Part shown: one piece after another, positions 1 through 8,965 of the stretch
Position numbering within the stretch: position 1 is the first letter of the stretch
Layout: the number at the start of each line of letters is the position of its first letter
Assembly (NCBI GenBank): GCA_024403415.1
Contig: JAKSRY010000015.1
Coordinates: 1-52,162, forward strand
From: Lachnospiraceae bacterium
GTDB lineage: Bacteria > Bacillota > Clostridia > Lachnospirales > Lachnospiraceae
DNA: 52,162 nucleotides
Direction: 5' to 3'
Made by a program: the position numbers and the translations under genes
Notes under the pieces: model-generated
Database searches by the model: none
What the model saw: the letters and a program-made list of their open reading frames with translations, nothing else
What the model was told of the DNA's origin: nothing

Positions 1-167
1 ACTGCTGATACTGCTGCTGTGCTCCATTTGTCTGATACTGTGCATTTGGATCCTGATACTGCTGTGCTCCATTTGCCTGATATTGCGGCTGATACTGCGC
101 ATTTGGATCCTGATACTGCTGCGTTCCATTTGCCTGATATTGCGGCTGATACTGCGCATTTGGATCC
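1..167. repeat. 57-bp in-frame tandem repeats
   Basis: GGATCC landmarks at 48, 105 and 162 show a 57-bp period, equal to 19 codons, inside the zinc-ribbon gene. One complete unit (105-161), one near-complete unit (48-104) and a degenerate partial unit (1-47) are visible, and the array continues past the window edge. Because the period is a multiple of three, copy-number change would alter linker length without a frameshift. Confidence 0.85.
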
Positions 168-295
168 TGATATGACTGATTATTCACACCGGCATTCTGA
201 TTGGCGTCAATTGTACCGGTAAACACCGGTGTTCCGCATACATCGCAAAACTTGCTGCCATCAGGTACCTGATTTCCACATTTTCCACAAAACAT
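1..295 (-). CDS. Zinc-ribbon protein with Gln/Tyr/Asn-rich repeats (partial)
   Basis: The reading frame starts at the ATG at 295 and runs off the window edge without a stop, so only the first 98 residues are visible. A strong ribosome binding site (AGGAGG, 303-308) precedes the start. The N-terminus is a zinc ribbon with two CxxC knuckles (CGKCG and CDVCG, residues 3-21). It is followed by 19-residue repeats rich in Gln, Tyr, Pro and Asn (QYQDPNAQYQ type), a low-complexity and probably disordered region. In this protein class such a linker commonly leads to transmembrane segments, but that part is outside the window. The zinc ribbon resembles those at 40867-42030 and 42289-43731. Function is unknown. 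Confidence 0.8.
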   Translation of the reverse strand, partial: MFCGKCGNQVPDGSKFCDVCGTPVFTGTIDANQNAGVNNQSYQDPNAQYQPQYQANGTQQYQDPNAQYQPQYQANGAQQYQDPNAQYQTNGAQQQYQQ

Positions 296-374
296 ATTTT
301 TTCCTCCTAAAATTGTTGCCAACGTCAACAAACCCGCTGTTTATTATATCCTTATACTGCTTAAATGTAAAATC

Positions 375-1505
375 TTATTCTTTTCCTCTTAGTTTTTGGT
401 TATACAATTCAAGTCCTGTCCATATCGCAAAAGCTGCAACTATATATATAACCATACCGATTACATACGAATTGTTATGCACTCCCTTAAGATAGAAATA
501 GGTAGGTAAACACAGGTTAACCGGCCCAAATTTTACATCCATAAACACTGGTGAAAATACCAGTGACAAAATAGCAAATAGCGGAATCATAATCCCTATA
601 TTTTTAATGCTGCGGCATAATAATCTGACAATATTGGAAAGAATAATCAATGCTACAACATACAATGCCAGCATTCCGATTTCTCTAAACACATTAACCA
701 TCAGTGAGCTTGCGCCAACAGCAATCAAATATGTCATGGCAGTCGGAATCATTACCGCCAAATAATACAAAAGTTTGTCTCCAATCCGCTTTCCCCCGGA
801 ACGCCAGGTAAACAGTCCATTATTTGCATCTTTCACATAATAAAGTGAAGCTGCAAGAGAACATATCATCAACCATACTGCAAGCATTCCTCTTAAAGGA
901 ATAAGAAGCACATCGAATTCTTCTTCAGCCAGTGTTCCGTCTGCATATGCCATTACAAAAAGCTGTACATCCGGGTAATTTGCCTCAAACTTATCTTTAA
1001 GTTCCGATTCGCCTATATCTATTCCCTCGACTTCTCTCATGAATCTTCCTGTGGATTTCATTGCAAGCTGTGGAAAAATACTCGAGTTTATTATCTCTCT
1101 GATAAGCTTATGCGAAACTCCCTGTTCTCTGATATATATCTGAATCGGATTAGTTATTTTCTTATAATTAATAATCTGATTAAGCGCTTGTGAAAAGTCT
1201 GCAGGAATCACTATGGCTTCATGAATTTCTACTCTTTTTAAGCTTTCTATCATTTCATCTTTTGAATCAAACCTGCAAAATCTGAATGAACTTCCACTCT
1301 TAAGCATGGTATCCATAAGTGTAACAGCATCCGAATCAGCATTTTCTTCAATATAAACACCAATATCAAGAAGTCTGGTTCCATCGTCCGAGGTCTGTCC
1401 CTTAAGAAGAAGAACCAAAAGAGGAACCATCAGCAGCATAAAAATAAAACTTGGACGCTTAAATAAACGTTTTACAAGGAGAAGGAAATAAATGGTTTTA
1501 TTCAT
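375..1505 (-). CDS. ABC-2 type transporter permease
   Basis: A 376-residue membrane protein with the layout of ABC-2 (YhgE/NatB-like) permeases. It has one N-terminal membrane segment (about residues 16-36), a soluble external domain of about 170 residues, and a cluster of five or so C-terminal membrane segments (about 205-370). Its start codon overlaps the stop of the upstream permease by one base (TAATG), which implies translational coupling. With the second permease and the ATPase it should form a heterodimeric exporter. The substrate cannot be read from the sequence. The 79-bp gap to the next gene holds a short hairpin (TTGTTG/CAACAA, 313-331) followed by T residues on the minus strand, a weak terminator candidate. 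Confidence 0.85.
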   Translation of the reverse strand: MNKTIYFLLLVKRLFKRPSFIFMLLMVPLLVLLLKGQTSDDGTRLLDIGVYIEENADSDAVTLMDTMLKSGSSFRFCRFDSKDEMIESLKRVEIHEAIVIPADFSQALNQIINYKKITNPIQIYIREQGVSHKLIREIINSSIFPQLAMKSTGRFMREVEGIDIGESELKDKFEANYPDVQLFVMAYADGTLAEEEFDVLLIPLRGMLAVWLMICSLAASLYYVKDANNGLFTWRSGGKRIGDKLLYYLAVMIPTAMTYLIAVGASSLMVNVFREIGMLALYVVALIILSNIVRLLCRSIKNIGIMIPLFAILSLVFSPVFMDVKFGPVNLCLPTYFYLKGVHNNSYVIGMVIYIVAAFAIWTGLELYNQKLRGKE

Positions 1506-2758
1506 TATTCTGCCCCTCCTTTATTTATATTATGCCTTCTTGCCCATATAGTTCCTGCTATAAATATTGACATATATATCAGTATTTCGATGATTGGCAG
1601 GAGAATGGATTTTTTCTGAATTACCATCCTCAGATACTCAAATGAAACTCCGGTGGGTATGTATTCTCCAATAAACCTTACCGTAGCCGGCAATATTTCC
1701 TTTGGATAAAAGAAACCGGAAATATAAGTAAAAATAAGATAAAGCATAAAGACAACCACTATCTTATTTATGAGGCCTGAGATAATTTCAAACAGGAACA
1801 TTTCCATTGCAGAAATAAGCATTATTACAGGAATCATTCCCAAACCAAACAGCAGGAAATTCCCCACAGGATTATCTCTAAATTCTGTTATGCTTATAAT
1901 TCCGGTTACAAAAACAATACCAAAAAGCAATTCAAAGATTACGAAGCATGCCACATTTCCAACACATATGGCAACATATTCTGACATAACCTGTCTTTTT
2001 TTATTTATTCCGAATGCAAACGCCATCCTCTCAAATTCTTTGGTCTGACCTATGTGATATGAAGTCTTTGCAAAGGATATGAGCATGATATATATAAGCG
2101 AGAATGTTGTAAAATAATAAGCAAATGTAGTAAGTCCAAGTGACATTCCGAGATCTTCGATCTCTGTCAGTTCAGACCTTATTATAACCACAGACATAAT
2201 CTCCATAAAAAGAGAATTGACATCCTCCCAATACTTTTGGGAATCAATCTGCGTTTCGTTAAGAATATCCTGCAGTGTGAAGAGTCCTGCCTCCGCACAG
2301 ATAATAATATTTGAAGCAATTGTACTTACTTCATCCATTATTACATTCGAAAGTCCCTTCTGCCCTGAATCGGAATAATATCTGATTTGTGAATCATTTC
2401 TGAAATAATTGATTGAATCTACAAATTCAGGCGGAATAACTGCATATGCTGATATTTCCAGGCCATCAAGAGCCTGCTTTGCTTCTTCTTCCGAATCAAA
2501 CTCGATTATATCAAGCATATTTTTTATATCATCCACGTTCTTAAGAAGATTAAGGCCCATACCAAGATATGAATCTTCTTTGGTGCCCACAACACCTACC
2601 GAAAATTTAACACTGTCCTTCGTGGCAGAGGAATTACTTATTACCACTCCGCAGGCAATAATAACAGCAAGCGAAAAACCAAACGCTATCAGCATTATTT
2701 TAGGAAGCAGCATCCATATTCTTTTTAATTGTATATATAAATAGTGATTTTTATTCAT
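1505..2758 (-). CDS. ABC-2 type transporter permease
   Basis: A 417-residue partner of the permease at 375-1505 with the same plan: an N-terminal membrane anchor (about residues 17-40), a large external domain to about residue 215, then a block of hydrophobic segments to the C-terminus. Its first eight bases overlap the end of the ATPase gene. It is one half of the membrane channel of an ABC-2 exporter. The pairing with a second permease and one ATPase is typical of YhgE/Nat-like systems, which export peptides, lipids or drugs. No substrate can be assigned here. Confidence 0.85.
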   Translation of the reverse strand: MNKNHYLYIQLKRIWMLLPKIMLIAFGFSLAVIIACGVVISNSSATKDSVKFSVGVVGTKEDSYLGMGLNLLKNVDDIKNMLDIIEFDSEEEAKQALDGLEISAYAVIPPEFVDSINYFRNDSQIRYYSDSGQKGLSNVIMDEVSTIASNIIICAEAGLFTLQDILNETQIDSQKYWEDVNSLFMEIMSVVIIRSELTEIEDLGMSLGLTTFAYYFTTFSLIYIMLISFAKTSYHIGQTKEFERMAFAFGINKKRQVMSEYVAICVGNVACFVIFELLFGIVFVTGIISITEFRDNPVGNFLLFGLGMIPVIMLISAMEMFLFEIISGLINKIVVVFMLYLIFTYISGFFYPKEILPATVRFIGEYIPTGVSFEYLRMVIQKKSILLPIIEILIYMSIFIAGTIWARRHNINKGGAE

Positions 2759-3428
2759 TTCTAAGATTATTTGCCAGTTGCATCATATTTCCATCATAGG
2801 AATATGGGTAAAATTTCGTATTTTTCAGAATAAAGCATCTGTCCATAAGAGATATTTCTCTCTCGTCATGAGTAACCAAAAGAATGGTTCCTCCGCTTTT
2901 CTTAAAATAATCAAAATATGTATATATTCTTTCCTTACATAAAATATCAAGGGATGCTGTAGGCTCATCCAGCAAAAGTACCTTGGGATTTGCATGTATA
3001 GCACAGCCTATTGCAAGCCTTTTCTTCATTCCGCCTGACATCTTATGCACAGGAACATCTATAAAAGAATTAATTCCCAGCATCCCAAGGAACCCACTGT
3101 CAAGTGACGCAAGCATAGAATCTTTGCTGTACCAAAGCCTCAGGTTATCCCTTGCGGTTAATTCTTCTATGAGAGGAGTTCCTTGCGGAACAAAAGCCAC
3201 AACATTCTGTCTTAGTTTTTCGTTCTTAATAAGGTCCGTTCCATCCATCATGAAGCTTCCCGAATCCGGAAGAAACTGTCCTGACAAAATAGAGAGCAGA
3301 GTAGATTTTCCGGTACCGTTTTCACCCAAAATTCCTATACTCTCGCCCTGTCCAAAGCTTAAAGAAACATCCGTAAGGACCTTCTTCTTTTTATATGTCA
3401 TATTTATATTTGAAATATCAAACTGCAT
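2751..3428 (-). CDS. ABC transporter ATP-binding protein
   Basis: A single nucleotide-binding domain of about 225 residues that powers the two adjacent ABC-2 permeases. Walker A is GENGTGKST near residues 35-43, the Q-loop is in FVPQG, the signature motif is MSGGMKKRLA, Walker B is VLLLDEPTASLD, and the switch histidine is in LLVTHDE. An upstream in-frame TTG at 3434 would overlap the aldolase stop. I prefer the ATG at 3428 because GAGG lies seven bases before it and the protein then begins MQFDISN, normal for the family. The gene follows the aldolase stop by two bases, so transporter and aldolase are one transcription unit. Confidence 0.9.
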   Translation of the reverse strand: MQFDISNINMTYKKKKVLTDVSLSFGQGESIGILGENGTGKSTLLSILSGQFLPDSGSFMMDGTDLIKNEKLRQNVVAFVPQGTPLIEELTARDNLRLWYSKDSMLASLDSGFLGMLGINSFIDVPVHKMSGGMKKRLAIGCAIHANPKVLLLDEPTASLDILCKERIYTYFDYFKKSGGTILLVTHDEREISLMDRCFILKNTKFYPYSYDGNMMQLANNLRNE

Positions 3429-3430
3429 AA

Positions 3431-4120
3431 TCAATCCTCGTTGTATCCTTTGGGCACACCGCCTCTTTTAATGCCAAATTTTTCTCTCATTTCAAGAAGC
3501 TTTGTAATCTCTTCTTTCTTAAGTTCATTAGTGGAACCAAGTATTTTTTCGGATATAAGCAATATCTTTGCATAATATTCCATAGATTCCATTCTGTAAT
3601 ACGCTCCGTATGGATCATCTCCCCAGGTAACCGCACCATGATTTGCAAGTATTACACCATTATGTGACTTCACATAAGGAGCAATGGATTCAGGCACTTC
3701 GGTCGAACCAAGTTCAGCATAGGGAACAATCGGCACCTCGCCGAGAGTAATAACAGCCTCTGCAAGAATTGGTGAATTAAGCGGCTTATTCGAAATTCCA
3801 AATGCAGTGAGAAGTGGCGGATGCGCATGCACCACTGCCCTTAGTTCCGGATCCTCCTTATATGCGCGAAGATGCATCTTTAATTCTGAAGATGGCTTTC
3901 TCTCTCCTTTAATAACATTGCCCTCAAGATCCGTCTTTACCAGCATATCCTTTGTCATAAATCCTTTAGACACGCCTGTCGGGGTGGTCCACACTTCATT
4001 TTCAGAAACTCTTACAGATATATTTCCGTCATTGGCAGCCACAAAACCGCGTACATACATACGCTGACCTATATCTATAATGGCCTTTTTAGCCTTTTTT
4101 GATGATAAATATTCACTCAT
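3431..4120 (-). CDS. Class II aldolase (fuculose/ribulose-phosphate aldolase type)
   Basis: A 229-residue zinc-dependent class II aldolase/adducin-family protein. GNISVRV (near residue 32) forms the phosphate site. HAHPP (near 98) and the later ANHG (near 160) supply the three zinc histidines, and a Glu in the SSEL segment fits the catalytic acid/base. I chose the ATG at 4120, preceded by GGAG, over an upstream start that would overlap mtnA. It follows mtnA by 13 bp. That pairing fits the DHAP shunt, in which 5-deoxyribulose-1-phosphate or methylthioribulose-1-phosphate is cleaved to DHAP plus an aldehyde. MtnB dehydratase belongs to the same superfamily and is the main alternative. Confidence 0.8.
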   Translation of the reverse strand: MSEYLSSKKAKKAIIDIGQRMYVRGFVAANDGNISVRVSENEVWTTPTGVSKGFMTKDMLVKTDLEGNVIKGERKPSSELKMHLRAYKEDPELRAVVHAHPPLLTAFGISNKPLNSPILAEAVITLGEVPIVPYAELGSTEVPESIAPYVKSHNGVILANHGAVTWGDDPYGAYYRMESMEYYAKILLISEKILGSTNELKKEEITKLLEMREKFGIKRGGVPKGYNED

Positions 4121-4133
4121 ATTAATCTCCACT

Positions 4134-5309
4134 TTACATCTGGCAGCTATGCTTCCTGTCAAGTATCTCTTTCAACGAATCCGTATATGGTGCTCTCGCA
4201 ATTCCATATTCAGTAATTATTGCAGTTACATATTCATTATCAGTGACATCAAATGCCGGATTAAACACCTTAACATTTTCAGGAGCCATTCTCTCTTTAT
4301 ACCACATATCTGTCACTTCGCTCTGAGGTCGCTCTTCTATCTTGATATCATTTCCGGTAGGAGTATTCAAATCAATAGTTGATGTGGGTGCGCATACATA
4401 AAATGGAACATTGAATCTTTTTGCAACAGTTGCAACTACTGATGTACCAATTTTGTTAGCAACATCCCCGTTTGCCGCAACTCTGTCGCATCCGACAAAC
4501 ACAGCATTAACCCATCCATTACGCATAACCATGGCAGACATGTTGTCACAAATCAAAGTAACATCCACTCCGGCTGACTGCAGTTCGTATGCCGTCAGTC
4601 TAGCCCCCTGCAGCAAGGGTCTTGTTTCATCGCAGAATACCTTAAAGTCATATCCCTTTTCATGTCCTAAATATATAGGAGCTGTTGCAGTTCCGTATTT
4701 GCTCGTTGCCAGCTGTCCGGCATTGCAATGGGTAAGGATACCGTCACCCTTTTTAAGAAGAGTAAGACCATATTCACCGAGCTTTCTGCAGGTATCGATA
4801 TCCTCTTTCTGGATTGCCTTGGCCTCAGCATTAAGCTTTGAAATGCATTTTTCGATTATATCTTTTTCGTTTTCAAAGTTTACTACAGGCCTTGACTCCT
4901 CGTACCACTCCTTAAGCACCTTCTCCATTCTGTTTAAGGCCCACGAAAGATTAACTGCTGTAGGTCTTGAGGAATTTAAGTATTCCTTTTCTTTAATAAC
5001 TCTGTCAAAGAAACTCTGATAGACAGCGACATTGTCGTTATCCTGAAGTTTATTACATTGTTTGCTCTTTTCAGCAGTTAACTCCTTATATATTTCTCCT
5101 GCCCGCACATACAATCCGAGTGCCGCAGCAACACCTATAGCCGGAGCCCCCCTTACCTTTAACAAATATATAGCTTCCCATATTTCCTCTGCGGTTTTCA
5201 GATTAATCAATTCTGTTTTTGAAGGAAGCCTGGTCTGGTCAATAATAATGACACAGTTGTTTGCTTCATCCAGTTCAACGGTATTTATATCAAGAATATT
5301 TTGAGACAT
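4134..5309 (-). CDS. mtnA: S-methyl-5-thioribose-1-phosphate isomerase family protein
   Basis: A 391-residue cytosolic isomerase of the MtnA/eIF2B-like family. It converts methylthioribose-1-phosphate (or 5-deoxyribose-1-phosphate) to the corresponding ribulose-1-phosphate. Family motifs are present: RGAPAIG near residue 53, HCNAG with the catalytic Cys near 195, and CDRVAANGDVANKIGT with the catalytic Asp near 273. The ATG at 5309 has a GAGGAG ribosome binding site. The next gene is a class II aldolase, so the product is probably cleaved to DHAP and an aldehyde. No kinase (mtnK) or nucleosidase is in the window, and no other methionine-salvage gene is adjacent, so 5'-deoxyadenosine disposal is as likely as methionine recycling. 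Confidence 0.9.
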   Translation of the reverse strand: MSQNILDINTVELDEANNCVIIIDQTRLPSKTELINLKTAEEIWEAIYLLKVRGAPAIGVAAALGLYVRAGEIYKELTAEKSKQCNKLQDNDNVAVYQSFFDRVIKEKEYLNSSRPTAVNLSWALNRMEKVLKEWYEESRPVVNFENEKDIIEKCISKLNAEAKAIQKEDIDTCRKLGEYGLTLLKKGDGILTHCNAGQLATSKYGTATAPIYLGHEKGYDFKVFCDETRPLLQGARLTAYELQSAGVDVTLICDNMSAMVMRNGWVNAVFVGCDRVAANGDVANKIGTSVVATVAKRFNVPFYVCAPTSTIDLNTPTGNDIKIEERPQSEVTDMWYKERMAPENVKVFNPAFDVTDNEYVTAIITEYGIARAPYTDSLKEILDRKHSCQM

Positions 5310-5339
5310 AATTACTCCTCATTTCTTTGTTTACAATTA

Positions 5340-5373
5340 TATAGCCTGCCATTATTACAAACAGCAGGCTATA
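5340..5373. terminator. Hairpin between symporter and mtnA genes
   Basis: A perfect 10-bp stem (TATAGCCTGC at 5340-5349 with GCAGGCTATA at 5364-5373) around a 14-base loop. It lies in the 104-bp gap between the symporter stop and the mtnA start. No long T-run follows on either strand, so it may be a weak terminator, a processing site or an mRNA-stabilising hairpin. Confidence 0.45.
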
Positions 5374-5413
5374 ACTTAATCACTATTCTATAATATCCTA
5401 TTATCAGATACAA

Positions 5414-6955
5414 TTATTTTTCTAAAGACTGAGTAACTTCTACTTCAACTTTCTTGTCGTAACAGCTGAATACTTCTTCAACAATCTTCTCATCAGGCTT
5501 CTTTGTAAGAAGTGAAACTACAGGTACAATGATAAGTCCTGCAATCATTACAAATGCACCGGCATTGATTGGTGACTGAAGAATTTCAGGAAGACTTTCC
5601 TTCCAGAACATATTGAACAGCATGAAGCCTGCACCAAATATGAAACTTGCCATACATCCGTACTTATTTGTTCTCTTCCAGTAAAGGCCATAGAGGAATG
5701 GTGCAAGGAACGCACCTGCCATAGCTCCCCATGAAACACCCATAAGCTGAGCTATGAAGGTAACTGTTGACTTATACTGAACAATTGCAATAATAACTGA
5801 AATTGCAATGAATACAACGATAAGTGCTCTGATGCAGAGTACCTGTTTCTTTTCATCCATCTTCTTAACAACATTACCCTTAATAACATCAATTGTAAGT
5901 GTTGAACTTGATGTCATAACAAGGCTTGAAAGTGTTGACATTGATGCTGAAAGAACAAGGATAACTGTAAGTCCAATAAGAACAGGACTCAAGTCGCTTA
6001 ACATTGAAGGAACAATTGAGTCATATACTATCTTTCCATCAACCACATCTATCTTATCACTGAACAGTCTTCCGAATCCGCCAAGGAAGTAACAGCCGCC
6101 TGCAACAACAATTGCAAATAATGTTGAAATAATGGTTCCCTTTGTAATTGCTTTTTCAGACTTAATGGCATAGAACTTCTGAACCATCTGAGGAAGTCCC
6201 CAGGTTCCAAGTGAAGTAAGAATTACAACACCAAGAAGATTTAACGGATCAGGTCCAAAGAAACTTGCAAACACACCGGGTGTTGTTGTTGAAGCATCCT
6301 GTACATTAGCCATTCCGTCAAGTGCAGCCATAAATCCGCCCTTTGTATTAAGAACAGCAAGAATAATTGTCACGATACCAAACAGCATAATAATACCCTG
6401 AATAAAGTCATTCACTGCTGTTGCCATATAACCGCCAACGATAACATAAACCGCTGTAAGGATAGCCATGATAATAATACATACTGTGTAGTCAATATCA
6501 AAAGCCATACCAAAAAGTCTTGAAAGACCATTATATAAAGATGCAGTATAAGGAATCATAAATACAAAAACAATGAATGAAGCTGCAATCTTTAATGGTT
6601 TAGACTTAAATCTTTCTCCAAAGAATTCCGGCATTGTTGCAGAATTCAGATGCTGAGTCATAATTCTTGTTCTTCTACCAAGAATTCTCCATGCAAGCAT
6701 CGAACCGATAAACGCATTACCAAGGCCAATCCAGGTTGCCGCAACACCATATTTGTAACCAAACTGTCCTGCATAACCTACAAAAATAACTGCACTAAAG
6801 TAACTTGTACCATAGGCAAAAGCTGTAAGCCACGGACCTACAGATCTTCCTCCGAGTACGAAGCCGTTAACGTCTTTTGCAGTCCTTCTGCAATAGATAC
6901 CAACGCCAATCATTACTCCGAAGAATAACACCAACATCAAAATCTGAATAAACAT
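5414..6955 (-). CDS. Sodium:solute symporter (SSS family)
   Basis: A 513-residue membrane protein with about 13 hydrophobic segments, the size and layout of the SSS (PutP/PanF-like) family. The early segment FVLGGRSVGPWLTAFAYGTS (about residues 32-51) and the glycine-rich VGYAGQFGYKYG stretch that follows match the conserved first helices. It should use the sodium gradient to import a small solute such as an amino acid, vitamin or organic acid. The exact substrate cannot be read. The ATG at 6955 has a purine-rich GGGGG ribosome binding site. The acyl-CoA ligase ends 66 bp upstream, so ligase and symporter may share a transcript, which could point to a carboxylate substrate. Confidence 0.88.
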   Translation of the reverse strand: MFIQILMLVLFFGVMIGVGIYCRRTAKDVNGFVLGGRSVGPWLTAFAYGTSYFSAVIFVGYAGQFGYKYGVAATWIGLGNAFIGSMLAWRILGRRTRIMTQHLNSATMPEFFGERFKSKPLKIAASFIVFVFMIPYTASLYNGLSRLFGMAFDIDYTVCIIIMAILTAVYVIVGGYMATAVNDFIQGIIMLFGIVTIILAVLNTKGGFMAALDGMANVQDASTTTPGVFASFFGPDPLNLLGVVILTSLGTWGLPQMVQKFYAIKSEKAITKGTIISTLFAIVVAGGCYFLGGFGRLFSDKIDVVDGKIVYDSIVPSMLSDLSPVLIGLTVILVLSASMSTLSSLVMTSSSTLTIDVIKGNVVKKMDEKKQVLCIRALIVVFIAISVIIAIVQYKSTVTFIAQLMGVSWGAMAGAFLAPFLYGLYWKRTNKYGCMASFIFGAGFMLFNMFWKESLPEILQSPINAGAFVMIAGLIIVPVVSLLTKKPDEKIVEEVFSCYDKKVEVEVTQSLEK

Positions 6956-7021
6956 GTTTTCCCCCTTATTTTATAAATATATCGCGTATCAAAACGCCTC
7001 TACTGCCTAAGCAGTTATGCA

Positions 7022-8662
7022 CTAACCTCTGTTCTGTGCTTCAACCAGTCGTACTCCACAGTACTGCTCACGAAGCTTCGGCTTTTCGATTTTTCCTGTC
7101 GGATTACGAGGAATATCAGCAAATACGATACTATGAGGTCTCTTATATCTGGGAAGATTTTTAGCGTATTCATTAACCTCATCTTCCGTAAGCGACATAC
7201 CTTCTTTAAGCTCGATGACCGCAAGTGTTGTCTCTCCGAGTCTCTGATCCGGTATTCCTATAACAGCCACATCGTGAATGGCTTCAAGTCCTGCGCGAAG
7301 GAAGTTTTCAATCTGAACCGGATAAATATTTTCACCACCCGAAATAATAACATCTTTCTTTCGGTCAACGAGGAAGATAAATCCGTCTTCATCTTCCATA
7401 GCCATATCACCGGTGTAAAGCCATCCCTGATCATCAAGAACTTCTTCGGTTGCCTTTTCATCATTGTAATAACATTTCATGACTCCGGGACCTTTAACGG
7501 CAAGTTCTCCGACCTCACCCTTTTTAATCTCGTTTCGCTTTTCGTCAACAAGCTTGGTATACCAGCCAAATCCGGCTTTTCCTATAGCTCCGACCTTGTC
7601 TATATTCTCAACTCCAAGATGCACGCATCCCGGTCCGATTGATTCCGAAAGACCATAGTTTGTATCATACTGATGCTCCGGGAAATTTTCCTTCCAGTGC
7701 TTAATAAGCGAAGGCGGAACCGGCTGAGCTCCTATATGCATAAGTCTCCATGCGGAAAGATCATAATCTTCAAGTTTGATTGTTCCGTTATCTATAGCCT
7801 CAAGAATATCCTGTGCCCACGGAACAAGCAGCCATACTATACTGCACTTTTCTTCTGAGGCAGCTTTAATAATGAATTCCGGTTTAGTACCTTTAAGAAG
7901 TACTGCCTTTGATCCGGAAATTAAAGAACCAAACCAGTGCATTTTTGCACCTGTGTGATAAAGTGGCGGAATACATAAAAATACATCATCCTTAGTCTGT
8001 CCGTGATGGTTCTGCTCACATCTTGCAGAATGAATGAGGCTTTCATGATTATGAAGAATTGCCTTGGGAAAACCTGTTGTTCCCGAGCTGAAATAGATAG
8101 CAGCATCATCATAAATATCAAGTCTTACTCTTGGAGCAACCGAAGAACAGTTAGCAGTAAGCTCGTTATAGCTTTCTGCATATTTAGGGCATCCTTCACC
8201 CACGTAAAAGAGCATTCTGTTTGGTGCAATCTTATCAACGATATTCTGGACTCTTTCAACAAATTCCGGTCCAAATACAAGCACATCGGCTTCAGCAAGA
8301 TTAACACAGTATTCAATTTCATCAGACGCATATCTGAAATTCAAAGGTACTGCAAGTGCACCTGTTTTTAATATTCCAAAATATATAGGAAGCCATTCAA
8401 TACAATTCATTAATAATATGGCAACCTTATCACCCTTCTTGATGCCTCTTGACATCAGCATGTTTGCAAAACGATTAGCTTTTTCGTCAAGAACACCCCA
8501 GGTTATTTCCCTTCTATATGGATGAAGCGGGTTAGCTTCAACCAAATCAGCCTCCATCCATGACAGACGCTTAACCTCTTTCATCTCGGGATTAATCTCA
8601 ACGAGAGCAACATCATCCTGAAAGGTTCTCGCATTCATCTCCAATACATCTACAATAGTCAT
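7022..8662 (-). CDS. AMP-dependent acyl-CoA synthetase/ligase
   Basis: A 546-residue member of the ANL (AMP-binding) superfamily that activates a carboxylic acid as acyl-AMP and then acyl-CoA. The ATP loop YFSSGTTGFPKA lies near residue 190, the GWLYTGD motif near 410, and DRKKDVIISGGENIYP, the hinge before the C-terminal lid, near 430. The lid contains the expected PTGKIEK lysine. I chose the ATG at 8662, which has GGGGG five bases upstream, rather than the ATG at 8674, which has no ribosome binding site. It has no signal peptide and is cytosolic. Substrate (medium or long-chain acid, or an aromatic acid) is not determinable. Confidence 0.88.
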   Translation of the reverse strand: MTIVDVLEMNARTFQDDVALVEINPEMKEVKRLSWMEADLVEANPLHPYRREITWGVLDEKANRFANMLMSRGIKKGDKVAILLMNCIEWLPIYFGILKTGALAVPLNFRYASDEIEYCVNLAEADVLVFGPEFVERVQNIVDKIAPNRMLFYVGEGCPKYAESYNELTANCSSVAPRVRLDIYDDAAIYFSSGTTGFPKAILHNHESLIHSARCEQNHHGQTKDDVFLCIPPLYHTGAKMHWFGSLISGSKAVLLKGTKPEFIIKAASEEKCSIVWLLVPWAQDILEAIDNGTIKLEDYDLSAWRLMHIGAQPVPPSLIKHWKENFPEHQYDTNYGLSESIGPGCVHLGVENIDKVGAIGKAGFGWYTKLVDEKRNEIKKGEVGELAVKGPGVMKCYYNDEKATEEVLDDQGWLYTGDMAMEDEDGFIFLVDRKKDVIISGGENIYPVQIENFLRAGLEAIHDVAVIGIPDQRLGETTLAVIELKEGMSLTEDEVNEYAKNLPRYKRPHSIVFADIPRNPTGKIEKPKLREQYCGVRLVEAQNRG

Positions 8663-8899
8663 AAAAACCCCCATTTTTCATAAAAAACAGCCCAAACCCA
8701 GGGCTATCTTAAATGTTTTTCTTTTCGGGATACTTTAACGCTTTTCCCTATTAAAGCATATAATTTTAGTCCGCCGATGTCAAGATATCTTATTGCCTCT
8801 GAAGCCCCCAAATCTTCACCAACCACGAATAATTGTTATGGCTAAATACTCGTAAATCGGTTTTGAATGGGTAAATATTTTCCGAAAGCGATATATCAA

Positions 8900-8927
8900 T
8901 TGTTTCATTCTGTCTTCTTGTGATAAT
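8900..8927 (+). promoter_or_regulatory. Predicted sigma-A promoter of the RelA/SpoT-domain gene
   Basis: TTGTTT (8900-8905) and GATAAT (8922-8927) are separated by 16 bp, with a TG extended -10 just before the second box. The promoter lies in the 303-bp divergent region 8663-8965. The rest of that region shows only a short AGCCC/GGGCT hairpin (8689-8705) in the leader of the acyl-CoA ligase, and no further gene. Confidence 0.5.
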
Positions 8928-8965
8928 ATGTTATAAAATGCTTAATTTACTATCCGGAGGCATCA

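Noticed and set aside
19-222. Plus-strand frame of repeats rich in His and Asp
   Set aside because: It is the antisense image of the 57-bp repeats of the zinc-ribbon gene, which has a clear start and ribosome binding site.
8675-8800. Riboswitch in the acyl-CoA ligase leader
   Set aside because: Only a five-base-pair hairpin is visible and no conserved core could be recognised.
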